NCBI GenBank assembly: GCA_964498125.1
Contig: CAZCGE010000103.1
Coordinates: 1 to 46,283, forward strand
Length of the DNA: 46,283 bases
Direction: 5' to 3'
Source: CAMDBL01 sp964498125
GTDB lineage: Bacteria; Pseudomonadota; Alphaproteobacteria; Rhizobiales; Hyphomicrobiaceae
Below are positions 15,632 through 24,636 of this stretch, one piece after another (the first letter of the stretch is position 1; every line of letters starts with the position of its first letter). Both the position numbers and the translations under genes were made by a program. The notes beneath the pieces were generated by a model. That model made no database searches. It had not been told where the DNA came from and was given only the letters and a program-made list of their open reading frames with translations.

Positions 15632-16249
15632 ATGACCAAGCGCATCCGCGCCAAGCACAAGATCGATCGCCGGCTTGGCGAGAACATCTGGGGCCGGCCC
15701 AAGAGCCCTTTCAACAAACGTGAGAGCCGCCCCGGCCAGCACGGCGAGCGCCGGGCGGGTAAGCTGTCGGATTTCGGCCAGCAGCTCAAGGCCAAGCAGA
15801 AGCTGAAAGGCTACTATGCCAACCTCACCGAGCGGCAGTTCCGCAAGGTCTATGGCGAGGCTTCCCGCGCCAAGGGGTCAACGTCCGAACAGATCATCGG
15901 CCTGCTCGAGCGGCGCCTGGATGCACTCGTGTACCGCGCCAAATTTGTGTCGACGCCGTTCGCGGCCCGGCAGTTCGTCAGTCACGGCCACGTTCAGGTG
16001 AACGGCCGTCGCGTCACGATTCCGAGCTTCAGGCTGCGCATTGGCGACGTGGTCGAGGTCAAGGAGAAATCACGCGGCATGGTGCTCGTTCTCGAGGCCG
16101 TCAAGAGCCCGGAGCGCGACGTTCCCGACTACATCGAGGCCGATCACAACAAGATGACGGCCAAGCTGCTGCGCGTACCCGCACTGTCGGATGTGCCGTA
16201 TCCGGTGCAAATGGAACCCAACCTGGTGGTTGAGTTCTACTCGCGCTGA
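15632..16249 (+). CDS. rpsD: 30S ribosomal protein S4
   Basis: A 205-residue S4 of normal length (MTKRIRAKHKIDRRLGENIW). The N-terminal S4 domain is followed by the RNA-binding S4 motif (LERRLDALVYRAKFV, ARQFVSHGHVQVNG), and the protein ends VVEFYSR. S4 nucleates 30S assembly on 16S rRNA. The start is the ATG at 15632, with AAGGA at 15618-15622, 9 bases before it. The in-frame upstream codons to 15518 lack a start signal and are not in the family. As in many alphaproteobacteria the gene is away from the alpha operon. There is no obvious terminator before the convergent pepF gene. Confidence 0.97.
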   Translation: MTKRIRAKHKIDRRLGENIWGRPKSPFNKRESRPGQHGERRAGKLSDFGQQLKAKQKLKGYYANLTERQFRKVYGEASRAKGSTSEQIIGLLERRLDALVYRAKFVSTPFAARQFVSHGHVQVNGRRVTIPSFRLRIGDVVEVKEKSRGMVLVLEAVKSPERDVPDYIEADHNKMTAKLLRVPALSDVPYPVQMEPNLVVEFYSR

Positions 16250-16456
16250 TCGGTCGCGATCACACTCGAGGCTGCTGCACAGTATCTGATCATGGGGCCA
16301 ATCCCCGCGATCGGATCGCGTACGGCTGTCGCGGTCGGGTGGATGGGCTGGTGTCGCAGCCGCGCAGTGCAGAACCGCCCGCCCGTGGCAGCAATCGGTC
16401 TCGATCAGCCCCGGGCCTGCCTGCCGGAGCAGGGCCGGGGGCGCCAAAACGGCGAC

Positions 16457-18304
16457 CTATACCGCCTTCTCCATCGCCTCCAGCTCGTCGATCATGCCGG
16501 CGATGACGTTGAGGCCCTTGCTCCAGAACTCGGGCTGGCTGGCGTCGAGGCCAAACGGCGCCAGCAACGCCGAGTGGTGCTTCGAGCCACCCGCCTTCAG
16601 CATATCGAAATATTTGGCCACGAAGCCCGGATGCGCCTCGCGGTAGAGGCCATAGAGCGAGTTCACCAGGCAGTCGCCGAAGGCATAGGCATAGACGTAG
16701 AACGGTGAATGAATGAAGTGCGGAATGTAGGTCCAGAACACCTCGTAGCCGGGCTTGAACTCGAACGCGGGCCCAAGGCTCTCGCCCTGCACGCTCATCC
16801 ACAGCTCGTTGATCTGATCGCTGGTCAATTCACCGGCCCGCCGCGCCTCGTGCACCTTGCGCTCGAACGCATAGAACGCGATCTGGCGCACGACAGTGTT
16901 GAGCATGTCCTCGACCTTGCCGGCGATCAGCGCTTTCCTCTCGCGCGTGTCGGTGGTGGCGTCGAGCAGGGCACGGAAGGTCAGCATCTCGCCGAACACG
17001 GATGCCGTCTCAGCCAGCGTCAGCGGCGTCTGCGACAGCAACGGGCCTTGGCTCGCCGCCAGAACCTGATGCACGCCGTGGCCAAGTTCGTGCGCCAGCG
17101 TCATGACGTCCCGCGGCTTGCCCTGGTAGTTGAGCAGCACGTAAGGGTGCGCCGACGGCACGGTCGGGTGCGCGAAGGCGCCCGGTGACTTGCCAAGGCG
17201 CACCGGCGCATCGATCCAGCGCTTGTCGAAAAAATTCCTGGCGATACCGGCCATCTCCGGCGCGAACTTGCCGTAGGCGGACAGAACCATTTCCTGCGCC
17301 TCGGGCCAGGCAATCGTCCGCTCGGGCTTCTCGGGCAGCGGCGCATTGCGGTCCCATTGCGCCATCTTGTCGAGGCCGAGCCACTTGGCTTTCATCACGT
17401 AATAGCGGTGCGACAGGCGCGGGTAGGCCGCCCGCACCGAGGACACCAGCGCCTCGACCACGGGGGCCTCGACCCGATTGGCCAGATGCCGGCTGTCGGC
17501 GACATCGGCGAAGCCACGCCAGCGGTCGGAAATCTCCTTGTCCTTGGCCAGCGTATTGGTGATCAGCGCGAACAGCCGCACGTTGTCCTTGAATGTCACC
17601 GCCAGCGCCTCGGCGCCTGCCTGCCTCTTGGTCCGGTCGGCATTGGAGAGCAGATTGAGCGTCGGCTCGATGGCCAGTGGCTCGGCGATGCCCTCGACCT
17701 TGAAGCGCAAGGCGGTCATGGTCTCGTTGAACAGGCGATTGAAGGCGCCGCGCGAGGTCTGGCCCTTTTCCATGAACAGCGTCTCGAGCTTTTCGTCGAG
17801 TTGGTACGGCTTTTCCTTGCGCAGATCGTCGAGCCAAGGCTGGTAGCGGGCGAGCGCGGGTACTTTTACCGCCTCAGCCAGGTCGATTTCGGCGATCTGA
17901 TTGAATTCCAGCTCGAAAAACACCAGGTCGGTTGAAATCTGGGTGAGCCTCTCCTGCACATCGCCATAGAATTTGGCGCGATCGGGGTCGGCCTGGTTGC
18001 CGGAATAGAGCAGTTGGGCATAGGAGGCGAGCTTGCCCATCAGCTCGGACAGGTTCTCATAGGCGATGATCGCCGTGGCAAGGGCCGCGCCATCGCGGCC
18101 GATGGGCACCAGTTTTCCCTGATAGGTCGATTTGAGGCGGCGTGCATCGTCCGCCATTTTCTCGAGATCACGGGCGACGGCGGCATCCTTGGGTGAGGCA
18201 TAGAGGTCGTCGAGGTTCCATTCCGGCATCTGGCCGAGGTCGGAACTGTCGATGCTGGCCGTCTCGGCGGCATGTGCAGCAATCATCGCGGCGGGACGAT
18301 GCAT
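16457..18304 (-). CDS. pepF: Oligoendopeptidase F (M3 metallopeptidase)
   Basis: A 615-residue M3B family zinc peptidase. The zinc motif TLAHELGHGVHQ (HExxH) lies about two thirds of the way in. The metal-binding glutamate follows in LAETASVFGEML. The N-terminal domain contains MPEWNLDDLYASP, and the C-terminal region contains YIPHFIHSPFYVYAYAFGD, typical of PepF. It degrades short peptides in the cytoplasm. The start at ATG 18304 is supported by GGAGA 6 bases upstream. An upstream in-frame start at 18493 would read through the repeat region and is rejected. It converges with rpsD. Confidence 0.93.
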   Translation of the reverse strand: MHRPAAMIAAHAAETASIDSSDLGQMPEWNLDDLYASPKDAAVARDLEKMADDARRLKSTYQGKLVPIGRDGAALATAIIAYENLSELMGKLASYAQLLYSGNQADPDRAKFYGDVQERLTQISTDLVFFELEFNQIAEIDLAEAVKVPALARYQPWLDDLRKEKPYQLDEKLETLFMEKGQTSRGAFNRLFNETMTALRFKVEGIAEPLAIEPTLNLLSNADRTKRQAGAEALAVTFKDNVRLFALITNTLAKDKEISDRWRGFADVADSRHLANRVEAPVVEALVSSVRAAYPRLSHRYYVMKAKWLGLDKMAQWDRNAPLPEKPERTIAWPEAQEMVLSAYGKFAPEMAGIARNFFDKRWIDAPVRLGKSPGAFAHPTVPSAHPYVLLNYQGKPRDVMTLAHELGHGVHQVLAASQGPLLSQTPLTLAETASVFGEMLTFRALLDATTDTRERKALIAGKVEDMLNTVVRQIAFYAFERKVHEARRAGELTSDQINELWMSVQGESLGPAFEFKPGYEVFWTYIPHFIHSPFYVYAYAFGDCLVNSLYGLYREAHPGFVAKYFDMLKAGGSKHHSALLAPFGLDASQPEFWSKGLNVIAGMIDELEAMEKAV

Positions 18305-18420
18305 GAAAGTCTCCGGAAGGCAGAAACGAGGTGGACGCAGCCGCCAGCGTGCGGTTGCGAGTCGATGGCCCGAGTATGGGGCCAGGACGGCGGCAATTCC
18401 AGTGTGGGCGGTGTTGAGAA

Positions 18421-18494
18421 GGTGTCTGACGCTCCGGCTCAGACACCCAGGCACCGGTGGTACACGCGGTGTCAGACGCGAAGCGTCAGACACC
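18421..18494. repeat. Two adjacent ggtgtctga-type palindromic repeats
   Basis: Repeat one has arms ggtgtctga (18421-18429) and tcagacacc (18439-18447). Repeat two has ggtgtcagacgc (18468-18479) and gcgtcagacacc (18483-18494) with one mismatch in 12. The same sequence recurs as ggtgtctgac/gtcagacacc at 33221-33245. The pair lies immediately after the end of the TctC gene (stop at 18503) and upstream of pepF, so it could end transcripts. Confidence 0.7.
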
Positions 18495-18502
18495 GGCCCT
18501 GT

Positions 18503-19504
18503 CTACTCCAGCTTGCCCTCGATCATGCCGATCTTGCGCACGGCGGCGATCAGGCGGGCGTTGTCGGTCTCCATGAACCGGGCGAACTCAGGCGCATCGA
18601 GATAGGCAGGCGGGCTGCCGACGGCATCGAACACCTTGGTGACCGCCGGCTCGACCATCGCCTTGCGCATGGCCTCGCGCAGCCGCGTGACGATTGGCGC
18701 CGGCACACCCTTCTGTGCGAACAAGCCGGCCCACAGGTAGTACTCGACCTGCGTGTAGCCGAGTTCCTGCAAGGTTGGCACGTCGGGGAAGGCCGCAACG
18801 CGTTTCGCCCCGAAGCTGGCCAGCACACGGACCGAGAGGTCCTTGTGCTGCAGGATCGGCCCCGGCGCGGAGGCCAGCGCGTTGACCTGGCCAGCCAGCA
18901 CATCGGCCAGCGCCGGACCGCCGCCGCGGTAGGGGACGTGCAACAGCTTGATGCCGGCTGAATGCGTGAACATCTCCATGGCGACGTGCAGGGCCCCGTA
19001 GAAGCCCGAGGAGGCATAGGTGATGACGCCCGGCCGCTTCCTGGCGTCCTCGACCAGGTCCTGCACCGACTTCCAGGGCGTCGAGACGTGGACGGCGAGC
19101 ACGGTCGGATCGGCCAGCACGCGGGCGATCGGCTCGAGCTGGTTGAACTCGTAGCTCGGCGTGCGCCCGAACATCTTTTGTGCTTCGGGCAGCACCGCCA
19201 GCGACGCCAGCGTCATCAGCAGCGTATAGCCATCGGGTGCCGCGCGCGCGGCGGCTGCGTTGCCGGTGGCGCCGCCCGCGCCCGAGCGATTCTCGACGAT
19301 GAACGGTTGGCCCAGCTGATTTTTCAGCGCCTCCGCGATCGGGCGCGCGGCGAGGTCGGCCTGCCCGCCCGGCGGGAAAGGAACGATCATGGTGACGTTG
19401 CGCGCCGGCCACGGCTCCTGCGCCTGCGCCGCTGACAGAGTGCCAAGCCCACCAGCGGCGAGCGGCAGGGCCAATCCGCCCTTCAATACATCGCGACGAC
19501 GCAT
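18503..19504 (-). CDS. tctC: Bug/TctC-family periplasmic solute-binding protein
   Basis: A 333-residue substrate-binding protein of the tripartite tricarboxylate transporter type. The N-terminus MRRRDVLKGGLALPLAAGG is a twin-arginine-type signal ending near AQAQ. The family signature IVPFPPGGQADLAARPIAEAL follows, then NRSGAGGATGNAAAARAAPD and VPYRGGGPALADVLAGQV. It should capture a carboxylate or other small molecule for a TctAB permease. The only tctAB genes here are about 11 kb away (30945-32943). A hairpin repeat cluster lies right after its stop. It is divergent from the DctP-like gene. Confidence 0.9.
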   Translation of the reverse strand: MRRRDVLKGGLALPLAAGGLGTLSAAQAQEPWPARNVTMIVPFPPGGQADLAARPIAEALKNQLGQPFIVENRSGAGGATGNAAAARAAPDGYTLLMTLASLAVLPEAQKMFGRTPSYEFNQLEPIARVLADPTVLAVHVSTPWKSVQDLVEDARKRPGVITYASSGFYGALHVAMEMFTHSAGIKLLHVPYRGGGPALADVLAGQVNALASAPGPILQHKDLSVRVLASFGAKRVAAFPDVPTLQELGYTQVEYYLWAGLFAQKGVPAPIVTRLREAMRKAMVEPAVTKVFDAVGSPPAYLDAPEFARFMETDNARLIAAVRKIGMIEGKLE

Positions 19505-19672
19505 GTTGCCTCCTCCGGCTCAGGTGCAGTTCAGCGGGTTGGTTGTTGGCTCGGCCCCTGGCTTGCGGTTCCCGCCCGATCGTAAAGAGGGCAGGGTGGC
19601 GAGGCAAGCGTGTGTCCGCGCTCAAGCCTTATATGAAACGACCGCTTCGCCGGCTCGCTGGGCGTCATGGTC

Positions 19673-19701
19673 CCAGGCGGGGCCTGTTCCAGGCGGGGCC
19701 T
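19673..19701 (+). repeat. Two 13-bp direct repeats
   Basis: The sequence ccaggcggggcct occurs at 19673-19685 and 19689-19701, a 16-base period. It sits in the 257-base divergent region between the tctC-type gene and the DctP-like gene. It could be a paired binding site or chance in GC-rich DNA. Confidence 0.3.
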
Positions 19702-19761
19702 TGCCGTTCCGCCGGCAGGCGGTCTAGGGTCGCAATATTCCCCTCAACACAGGCATGATCC

Positions 19762-20688
19762 ATGACCCGGCCGATCGAGATCCGCATGGGCGGCTATGGC
19801 CCGCCGACCACCAGCTTCAGCCGCTCGTTGAAGCTGATTGGTGATCGGCTCGTGGCCGAGTTCGGCAACGAGATTGATGTCAAGTACGCCTTCAACATCA
19901 TGGACCTACAGTACAAGGGCGAGGAGATCCTGTGGCTGGTCGAGAGCGGGCTGCTGACGCTGGGCTATCAGTCGTCGAGCTACCTGACGGAACGGGTGCC
20001 AGAACTCGGCATTGCCGATCTGCCGTTCATCTTTCGCAGCAACGCACAGGCGCGCGCCGCCATGGATGGCGCGTTCGGCGCAGCCCTGGTCAGCGCCATC
20101 GAAGCCAAAATGGACTATCGCATTCTCGGCTGGTTCGAAAATGGCTTCCGCCACATCTCCAACAAGGTGCGCCCGGTGCGCACGCCGGCCGATCTCGAGG
20201 GCCTGACCATCCGTGTACTGCCGAGCAAGATCCAGGCGCGCACCTTCGAGCTGCTGGGCGCCAAGGCGATGATCATGGACCTGTCCGAGGCCATCGCCAT
20301 GGTCAAGGCCGGCAGCATCGACGCGCAGGAAAATCCGTTCGCCAACACCGTCACTTACGGCGTGCACGCTTTCCACCGTTTCCATTCGGTGACCAACCAT
20401 TTCTACCTGTCGCGGCCGATCTTCTTCAATCGCGCCCAGTTCGACGGCTGGCCGCCCAAGTTGCAAGCCGCGATGCGGGTGGCGGTCAAAGAAGCGGTGG
20501 CCTGGCAGCGTGGTGAAGCGGTGAAGGAGGATGTGCAGTCGCGTGCGGCGATCCTGGCGGCCGGCTGCGAGATCATCGAGCTGAGCGCGGCCGATCTGGC
20601 CAAGTTCGCCGCGGCGGTCGCGCCGCTGATGCAGGAGGCGCGCGGCCTGTATTCAGCGGAGATGTTGGCGCTGTTGCCAGAGGCATGA
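19762..20688 (+). CDS. TRAP-type DctP-like solute-binding protein without a signal peptide
   Basis: A 308-residue protein of the DctP/TRAP substrate-binding fold. The start is MTRPIEIRMGGYGPPTTSFS, and it carries the conserved IADLPFIFRSNAQARAAMDG, GWFENGFRHISNKVRP, and TPADLEGLTIRVLPSK motifs. The signature arginine and NPFANT segment are also in place. Normal members begin with a 20-30 residue secretion signal. Here the frame is closed by a TGA six bases ahead of the ATG, so no leader exists. Without dctQM genes nearby, it may be a cytosolic ligand-binding protein or one whose leader has been lost. The ribosome binding site is weak. Confidence 0.8.
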   Translation: MTRPIEIRMGGYGPPTTSFSRSLKLIGDRLVAEFGNEIDVKYAFNIMDLQYKGEEILWLVESGLLTLGYQSSSYLTERVPELGIADLPFIFRSNAQARAAMDGAFGAALVSAIEAKMDYRILGWFENGFRHISNKVRPVRTPADLEGLTIRVLPSKIQARTFELLGAKAMIMDLSEAIAMVKAGSIDAQENPFANTVTYGVHAFHRFHSVTNHFYLSRPIFFNRAQFDGWPPKLQAAMRVAVKEAVAWQRGEAVKEDVQSRAAILAAGCEIIELSAADLAKFAAAVAPLMQEARGLYSAEMLALLPEA

Positions 20689-20721
20689 TCGCGGCAGGGT
20701 CTGGGCCCGTTCGCATCGGCC

Positions 20722-21813
20722 TCATTCCAGCGGCTTCTTGGCCCAGGCTTCGGCATGGCGGCCGACGAGATCGGCGATGGAGTGGGCCGAGGCCTGGCGC
20801 ACGGCCAGCGCCAGATGGTCCTTGATGCGCTGGATCAGTCCCGGCCCTTCGTAGACGAGGCCCGTGTAGAGCTGCAGCAGCGAGGCGCCGGCCCGGATCT
20901 TGGCCAGTGCCGTTTCGCCGCTGTCGATGCCGCCGATGCCGATCAGTGGGATCTGGCCGCCGGTCGCCTGGTGGACGCGGGCGAGCATCACCGTCGAGCG
21001 TTGGAAAGCTGGCCGGCCCGACAGGCCGCCGGCTTCCTTTGCCTCGGGCGCGGTGAGGCCAGGACGGGTCAGCGTCGTATTCGCAACGGCGATGCCGTCG
21101 ACGTTGTGTGCGAGCAGCCGCGCCGCGATCGGCGCGAGGTCCTCATGCGCGATATCGGGCGCCAGCTTGACGATGATCGGTTTGCCCGGCCGGCCTGCCG
21201 CCAGCAGGCGCGCGCGTGCCGCCATCACGCGCCCGAGCAGGCTGTCGAGCGCCTCGGGCGCCTGCAGGTCGCGCAAGCCCGGTGTGTTCGGCGAGGAGAT
21301 ATTGACGACGAAATAGCCGGCCACATCCCAGAACGTCTCGATGCCCGCGACATAGTCCCCGGCGCGATCGGCCGTATCCTTGTTGGCGCCGATGTTGATG
21401 CCGACGACGCCTGGTCGCCCCGCGCGCCACCGCAATCGCGCCAGGGCCGCCGCGTGCCCCTCGTTGTTGAAGCCGAGCCGGTTGATCAGGGCCCGGTCTT
21501 CGATCAGGCGGAAGACGCGCGGTTGCGGGTTTCCCGCCTGCGGCAGGGGCGTAACTGTACCGATCTCGGCAAATCCCAGGCCCATGCTCAGCAGGGCATC
21601 AGGGACGCGGGCGTCCTTGTCGAAACCCGCGGCGATGCCGAGCGGATTGGGAAACGGCAGCCCGAACACGCGGTTGGCGAGTTCCAGGCGGTCCGGGGTT
21701 GCCGGACGTGGATGCAGGCCCTTTTCGAGGGTCACCAACGTCAGCTCGTGCGCCTTCTCCGGTTCGAGCAAGAACAGCGCCGGCCGGGCGAGATCGAACA
21801 AGGCGTTCAGCAT
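20722..21813 (-). CDS. pyrD: Class 2 dihydroorotate dehydrogenase (quinone)
   Basis: A 363-residue flavoenzyme of the membrane-associated class, which oxidises dihydroorotate to orotate with quinone in pyrimidine synthesis. The N-terminal helices MLNALFDLARPALFLLEPE give the quinone-tunnel region. NPLGIAAGFDKDA, GFNNEGHAAALARL, NISSPNTPGLRDLQ (catalytic Ser) and ANTTLTRPGL are hallmark motifs. GIGGIDSGETALAKIRAGA binds FMN phosphate. The ATG at 21813 overlaps the stop of the DUF952 gene by one base (TGATG), so the pair is translationally coupled. A longer frame upstream is part of the DUF952 gene in another phase. Confidence 0.95.
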   Translation of the reverse strand: MLNALFDLARPALFLLEPEKAHELTLVTLEKGLHPRPATPDRLELANRVFGLPFPNPLGIAAGFDKDARVPDALLSMGLGFAEIGTVTPLPQAGNPQPRVFRLIEDRALINRLGFNNEGHAAALARLRWRAGRPGVVGINIGANKDTADRAGDYVAGIETFWDVAGYFVVNISSPNTPGLRDLQAPEALDSLLGRVMAARARLLAAGRPGKPIIVKLAPDIAHEDLAPIAARLLAHNVDGIAVANTTLTRPGLTAPEAKEAGGLSGRPAFQRSTVMLARVHQATGGQIPLIGIGGIDSGETALAKIRAGASLLQLYTGLVYEGPGLIQRIKDHLALAVRQASAHSIADLVGRHAEAWAKKPLE

Positions 21814-22166
21814 CAGACGAGGTCCTCGGGGATGATCGGCACGCCGTTGGCGTCGAGGGCAAGGGGGCGTACCCAGAGCGCGCCTTGGACGTCGAGCGGT
21901 GCATGCAGATGAGGAAACAAGGCCCCACCGCGCGCGGCCTCCCACTTCAAGGCCGGACCGAGCCGATCGGGATCGAACGCCACCAGCACCAGATCGGGCT
22001 GGTTGCGAAAGTGCCTTGCGGCGGTGCCGGCCAGCTGCTGGTGTGTCGACAGGTGGATGAAGCCGTCGCGCAGATCGTCGGGCGAGCCGCTGAAGCGGCC
22101 GCTCGCGGTCGCCGCCAGCCACGCCTGGCGCGCGCAGATCTTGTAGACGTGTCGATTGTCGGACAT
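21813..22166 (-). CDS. DUF952 family protein
   Basis: A 117-residue DUF952 protein. The defining features DGFIHLSTHQQLAGTAARHF and LKWEAARGGALFPHLHAPL are present. Such proteins are often cotranscribed with pyrD in alphaproteobacteria and have an ADP-ribosyltransferase-like fold in some predictions; the reaction is unknown. The stop TGA shares a base with the pyrD start, a clear coupling. The ATG at 22166 fits the usual N-terminus (HVYKICARQAW). Confidence 0.85.
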   Translation of the reverse strand: MSDNRHVYKICARQAWLAATASGRFSGSPDDLRDGFIHLSTHQQLAGTAARHFRNQPDLVLVAFDPDRLGPALKWEAARGGALFPHLHAPLDVQGALWVRPLALDANGVPIIPEDLV

Positions 22167-22626
22167 GGGGTCGCGTCCGGAACGCAGCAGCGATCGATGG
22201 GCGTTAGCGGTTTCGTGTTGGCCTGCTTATACCAAGTTGCAGAAAGATTGCCCCTCCCGGATTAGCGCCTGAGCGCCGCGGCATACACGCGCCGGCGGCC
22301 CCTGGCCGCTTGACCCGCGGTTCGGCGATAGCTCGATCGTTGCGCAGATCGGCGCATGGGACGAGTGGCGGAGATTTGATCTTGATGGAGGCTTTTCAAG
22401 TACCTGGGTACAATGGTAGATCATTGTCATGGAACCTTCGTAAAAGCGTGAGCCCTTTATGGCGTTTTGATCGCACTTGGGCTTTTGCACGCTTCGGCAG
22501 GGACACGTGCATGCTGCATTGGTCTCGACGACATGAAGCGATGCCGAGGAATTGCAACGGTCGCTTATTTGAGCACGAGAACCCAGTTCGCCCGTCGTCA
22601 ATCACGCAAGTCAGACAGCGCTGACC
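22167..22626. other. 460-base intergenic region, no recognised gene
   Basis: The stretch lies between the divergent DUF952 and DUF262 genes. It is visibly less GC-rich around 22380-22480 than the flanking genes, which suits a promoter region or recently acquired DNA next to a defence-type gene. A minus-strand frame of 124 codons (22227-22601) is Cys- and Ser-rich with no domain and is not called. No tRNA or clear terminator was seen. Confidence 0.4.
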
Positions 22627-24414
22627 ATGTCCATCGGCTTACCGACTGCAGCATTGCGGATCGCCGAGTTGTTCGCCGACCCGTACCTGTTTGCCCTGCC
22701 CCCTTATCAGAGGCCGTACTCCTGGACTCTGACCGAGGCGGGCCAGTTGCTCGAAGATGTTTTGCAGGCCGCCGGTGTCGATGACTCCGGTAAGGCGGAG
22801 CCGGACTGCAGCTTCGGCACTATCCTGCTGTTGAGTCCAACGACCGAGCAAACGGTCCCAACGACGGGCGAGCCCCGCGTCTTCCAGATCATCGATGGGC
22901 AGCAGCGGCTGGTGACGCTGACCATGCTCGCCTGCGTTCTGCGCGACTTGCAGGATGATGGATCGGCCGGGGGCCGGCAGGACCTCGATGCATTGATCGA
23001 GACATCGGCCAAGGACGCCGACGGCCGGCGCTATCAGCATCGACTAGAGCTGCGCGGCCGACACCAGACATTCCTCAAGTCCTGCGTACTGGACCCTGGC
23101 GCCTGCAGTGAGATGCCCGACATCACGGCACCCGGCGAGGTCGAAGCCAGGATTCTGGAAATCCGCGAGCACTTCATCCACGAGTTGATGGGTCTCGATC
23201 CAGCGCAGCGCTCGGAGCTCGTCGGTTACTTGAGAAATCAGTGCTATTTTTCAGTCATGCTAACCGACGACATCGATCGTGCGCATCGCACGTTCCTGGT
23301 GTTGAATTTTCGCGGCAAACACCTGTCGCGGCACGACATTCTCAAGGCAGAAGTTCTCAGCAAGGTGCCCGCGGATGCCGCCGACGCCGCCGTTACAGTC
23401 TGGGATGAGCTGGCCAGCCGTCTCGACGAGAGGCAATTCGAGGCGTTTTTCAGCCACATGCGCACCATCCATGGTCAGGTGCGTCCCCAGGTCATCACCG
23501 GCATTCGCGCCATCATTGCCGAGGTGGGCGGGACGCAGGTCTTCCTCGACACGGTCTTCGCACCATTGGCGGAAGCCTATGGCCAGGTGCTGAATCCAGG
23601 CCCTGTGGGCGCGCAAGGACCGGCCCTACAGATCAAGCAATCGCTGCTGTACATGCACCGCTTGAACGGCGCTGACTGGGTGCCGCCGGCCATGGCCGCA
23701 TTGCTGTATGACGCCAAGGATCCGCCGCGCCTGGCCAGTCAGCTCGCCGAAATCGAGCGTCTGGCCCACCTTTTGCGGATCATGGGCGTTAGCAGTGGCA
23801 AACGCGCGCGGCGGTTCGCCGATGTCATCACGGTCCTGCGCGATGGCAAGCTGTTGAGCAGCGCCGAGGCACCCTGCCGGCTCAATCGAGATGAGCGCCG
23901 GACGTTGGCCTACCATCTTCGTGATCTCTATGACCGCAGTCCACAGATGTGCAAGCCCGTGCTGCTGCGGCTGAACGACGAGTTCAGCGGCACGTTCAAC
24001 GACATCGCGCCGGCGACCCTCAACGTCGAGCACATCCTGCCGCAGAGAACCGGCGAGAAGAGTCCGTGGCGCCAGTGGTTTGCCGATGGGCGGGAGCGCG
24101 ACAAGGCGGTGGAGAGCCTCGGCAATCTGCTGCTGGTCACGCCGAAGCAGAATGAACGCGCCCGCAATCTGGAGTTCTTGCGCAAGCGCGAGATCTACCG
24201 CGAGGCCGATGGCGGCCCACTGCAGCCGATGCTGGCGGACGTCCTCGCCGCCGAGCATTGGCGGGCCGGCGAGATTGCAGAGCGCGAGAGCAAAATGCTG
24301 CAGGCCCTCGATCGCATCTGGCGTATCGGCTGGACGGAAGAGATCAACCAAACGCAACCCGATAGGGATGCAGACCCATCCACGACCAAACGCCGCCGCA
24401 GCCGGGCCGCATGA
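22627..24414 (+). CDS. GmrSD-like DUF262-DUF1524 protein
   Basis: A single 595-residue chain combining both parts of a GmrSD-type system. The DUF262 (GmrS, ParB/Srx-like NTPase) part shows PPYQRPYSW at 25-33 and IIDGQQRLVTLTML at 88-101. The C-terminal DUF1524 (GmrD) HNH-like nuclease contains VEHILPQ at 467-473 with H469, and ESLGNLLLVTPKQNERARN with N500, N509 and N514. GmrSD cuts DNA with glucosylated hydroxymethylcytosine and defends against phage; relatives act as stand-alone restriction-like proteins. No methyltransferase or other restriction genes are adjacent. A basic C-terminal tail (KRRRSR) might bind nucleic acid. The ATG at 22627 lacks a strong ribosome binding site. Confidence 0.85.
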   Translation: MSIGLPTAALRIAELFADPYLFALPPYQRPYSWTLTEAGQLLEDVLQAAGVDDSGKAEPDCSFGTILLLSPTTEQTVPTTGEPRVFQIIDGQQRLVTLTMLACVLRDLQDDGSAGGRQDLDALIETSAKDADGRRYQHRLELRGRHQTFLKSCVLDPGACSEMPDITAPGEVEARILEIREHFIHELMGLDPAQRSELVGYLRNQCYFSVMLTDDIDRAHRTFLVLNFRGKHLSRHDILKAEVLSKVPADAADAAVTVWDELASRLDERQFEAFFSHMRTIHGQVRPQVITGIRAIIAEVGGTQVFLDTVFAPLAEAYGQVLNPGPVGAQGPALQIKQSLLYMHRLNGADWVPPAMAALLYDAKDPPRLASQLAEIERLAHLLRIMGVSSGKRARRFADVITVLRDGKLLSSAEAPCRLNRDERRTLAYHLRDLYDRSPQMCKPVLLRLNDEFSGTFNDIAPATLNVEHILPQRTGEKSPWRQWFADGRERDKAVESLGNLLLVTPKQNERARNLEFLRKREIYREADGGPLQPMLADVLAAEHWRAGEIAERESKMLQALDRIWRIGWTEEINQTQPDRDADPSTTKRRRSRAA

Positions 24415-24636
24415 GCCGGATCATCGGCTGAAGGTCCCTACGTCCAGCGCTGTGCCGCGACGCCGGGGGCATTTGGCCTGCAACTGACAGCGGCGCGACT
24501 CGGCCAATCGTGATAATGATCTGAGTGCGCCCCAGGGATGAGTTGGTCGGCGCTCCGTCATGACGTGGTCACGAAGGCTCAGCACGTTGCCGATGTGGAC
24601 TTTCGGTCGTGCCGCGTCGAGCACCAGAGGAAACCG

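Noticed and set aside
18305..18493. 63-residue N-terminal extension of oligoendopeptidase F
   Set aside because: Would translate the palindromic repeat and is not in the family; the ATG at 18304 has a good GGAGA site.
20755..21912. Long plus-strand frame of 385 codons opposite pyrD
   Set aside because: Antisense shadow of a conserved gene in GC-rich DNA; composition is Arg/Asp/Gln-rich with no domain.
22227..22601. 124-codon minus-strand frame in the gap between DUF952 and the GmrSD-like gene
   Set aside because: No domain, no ribosome binding site, odd Cys/Ser composition; treated as non-coding.
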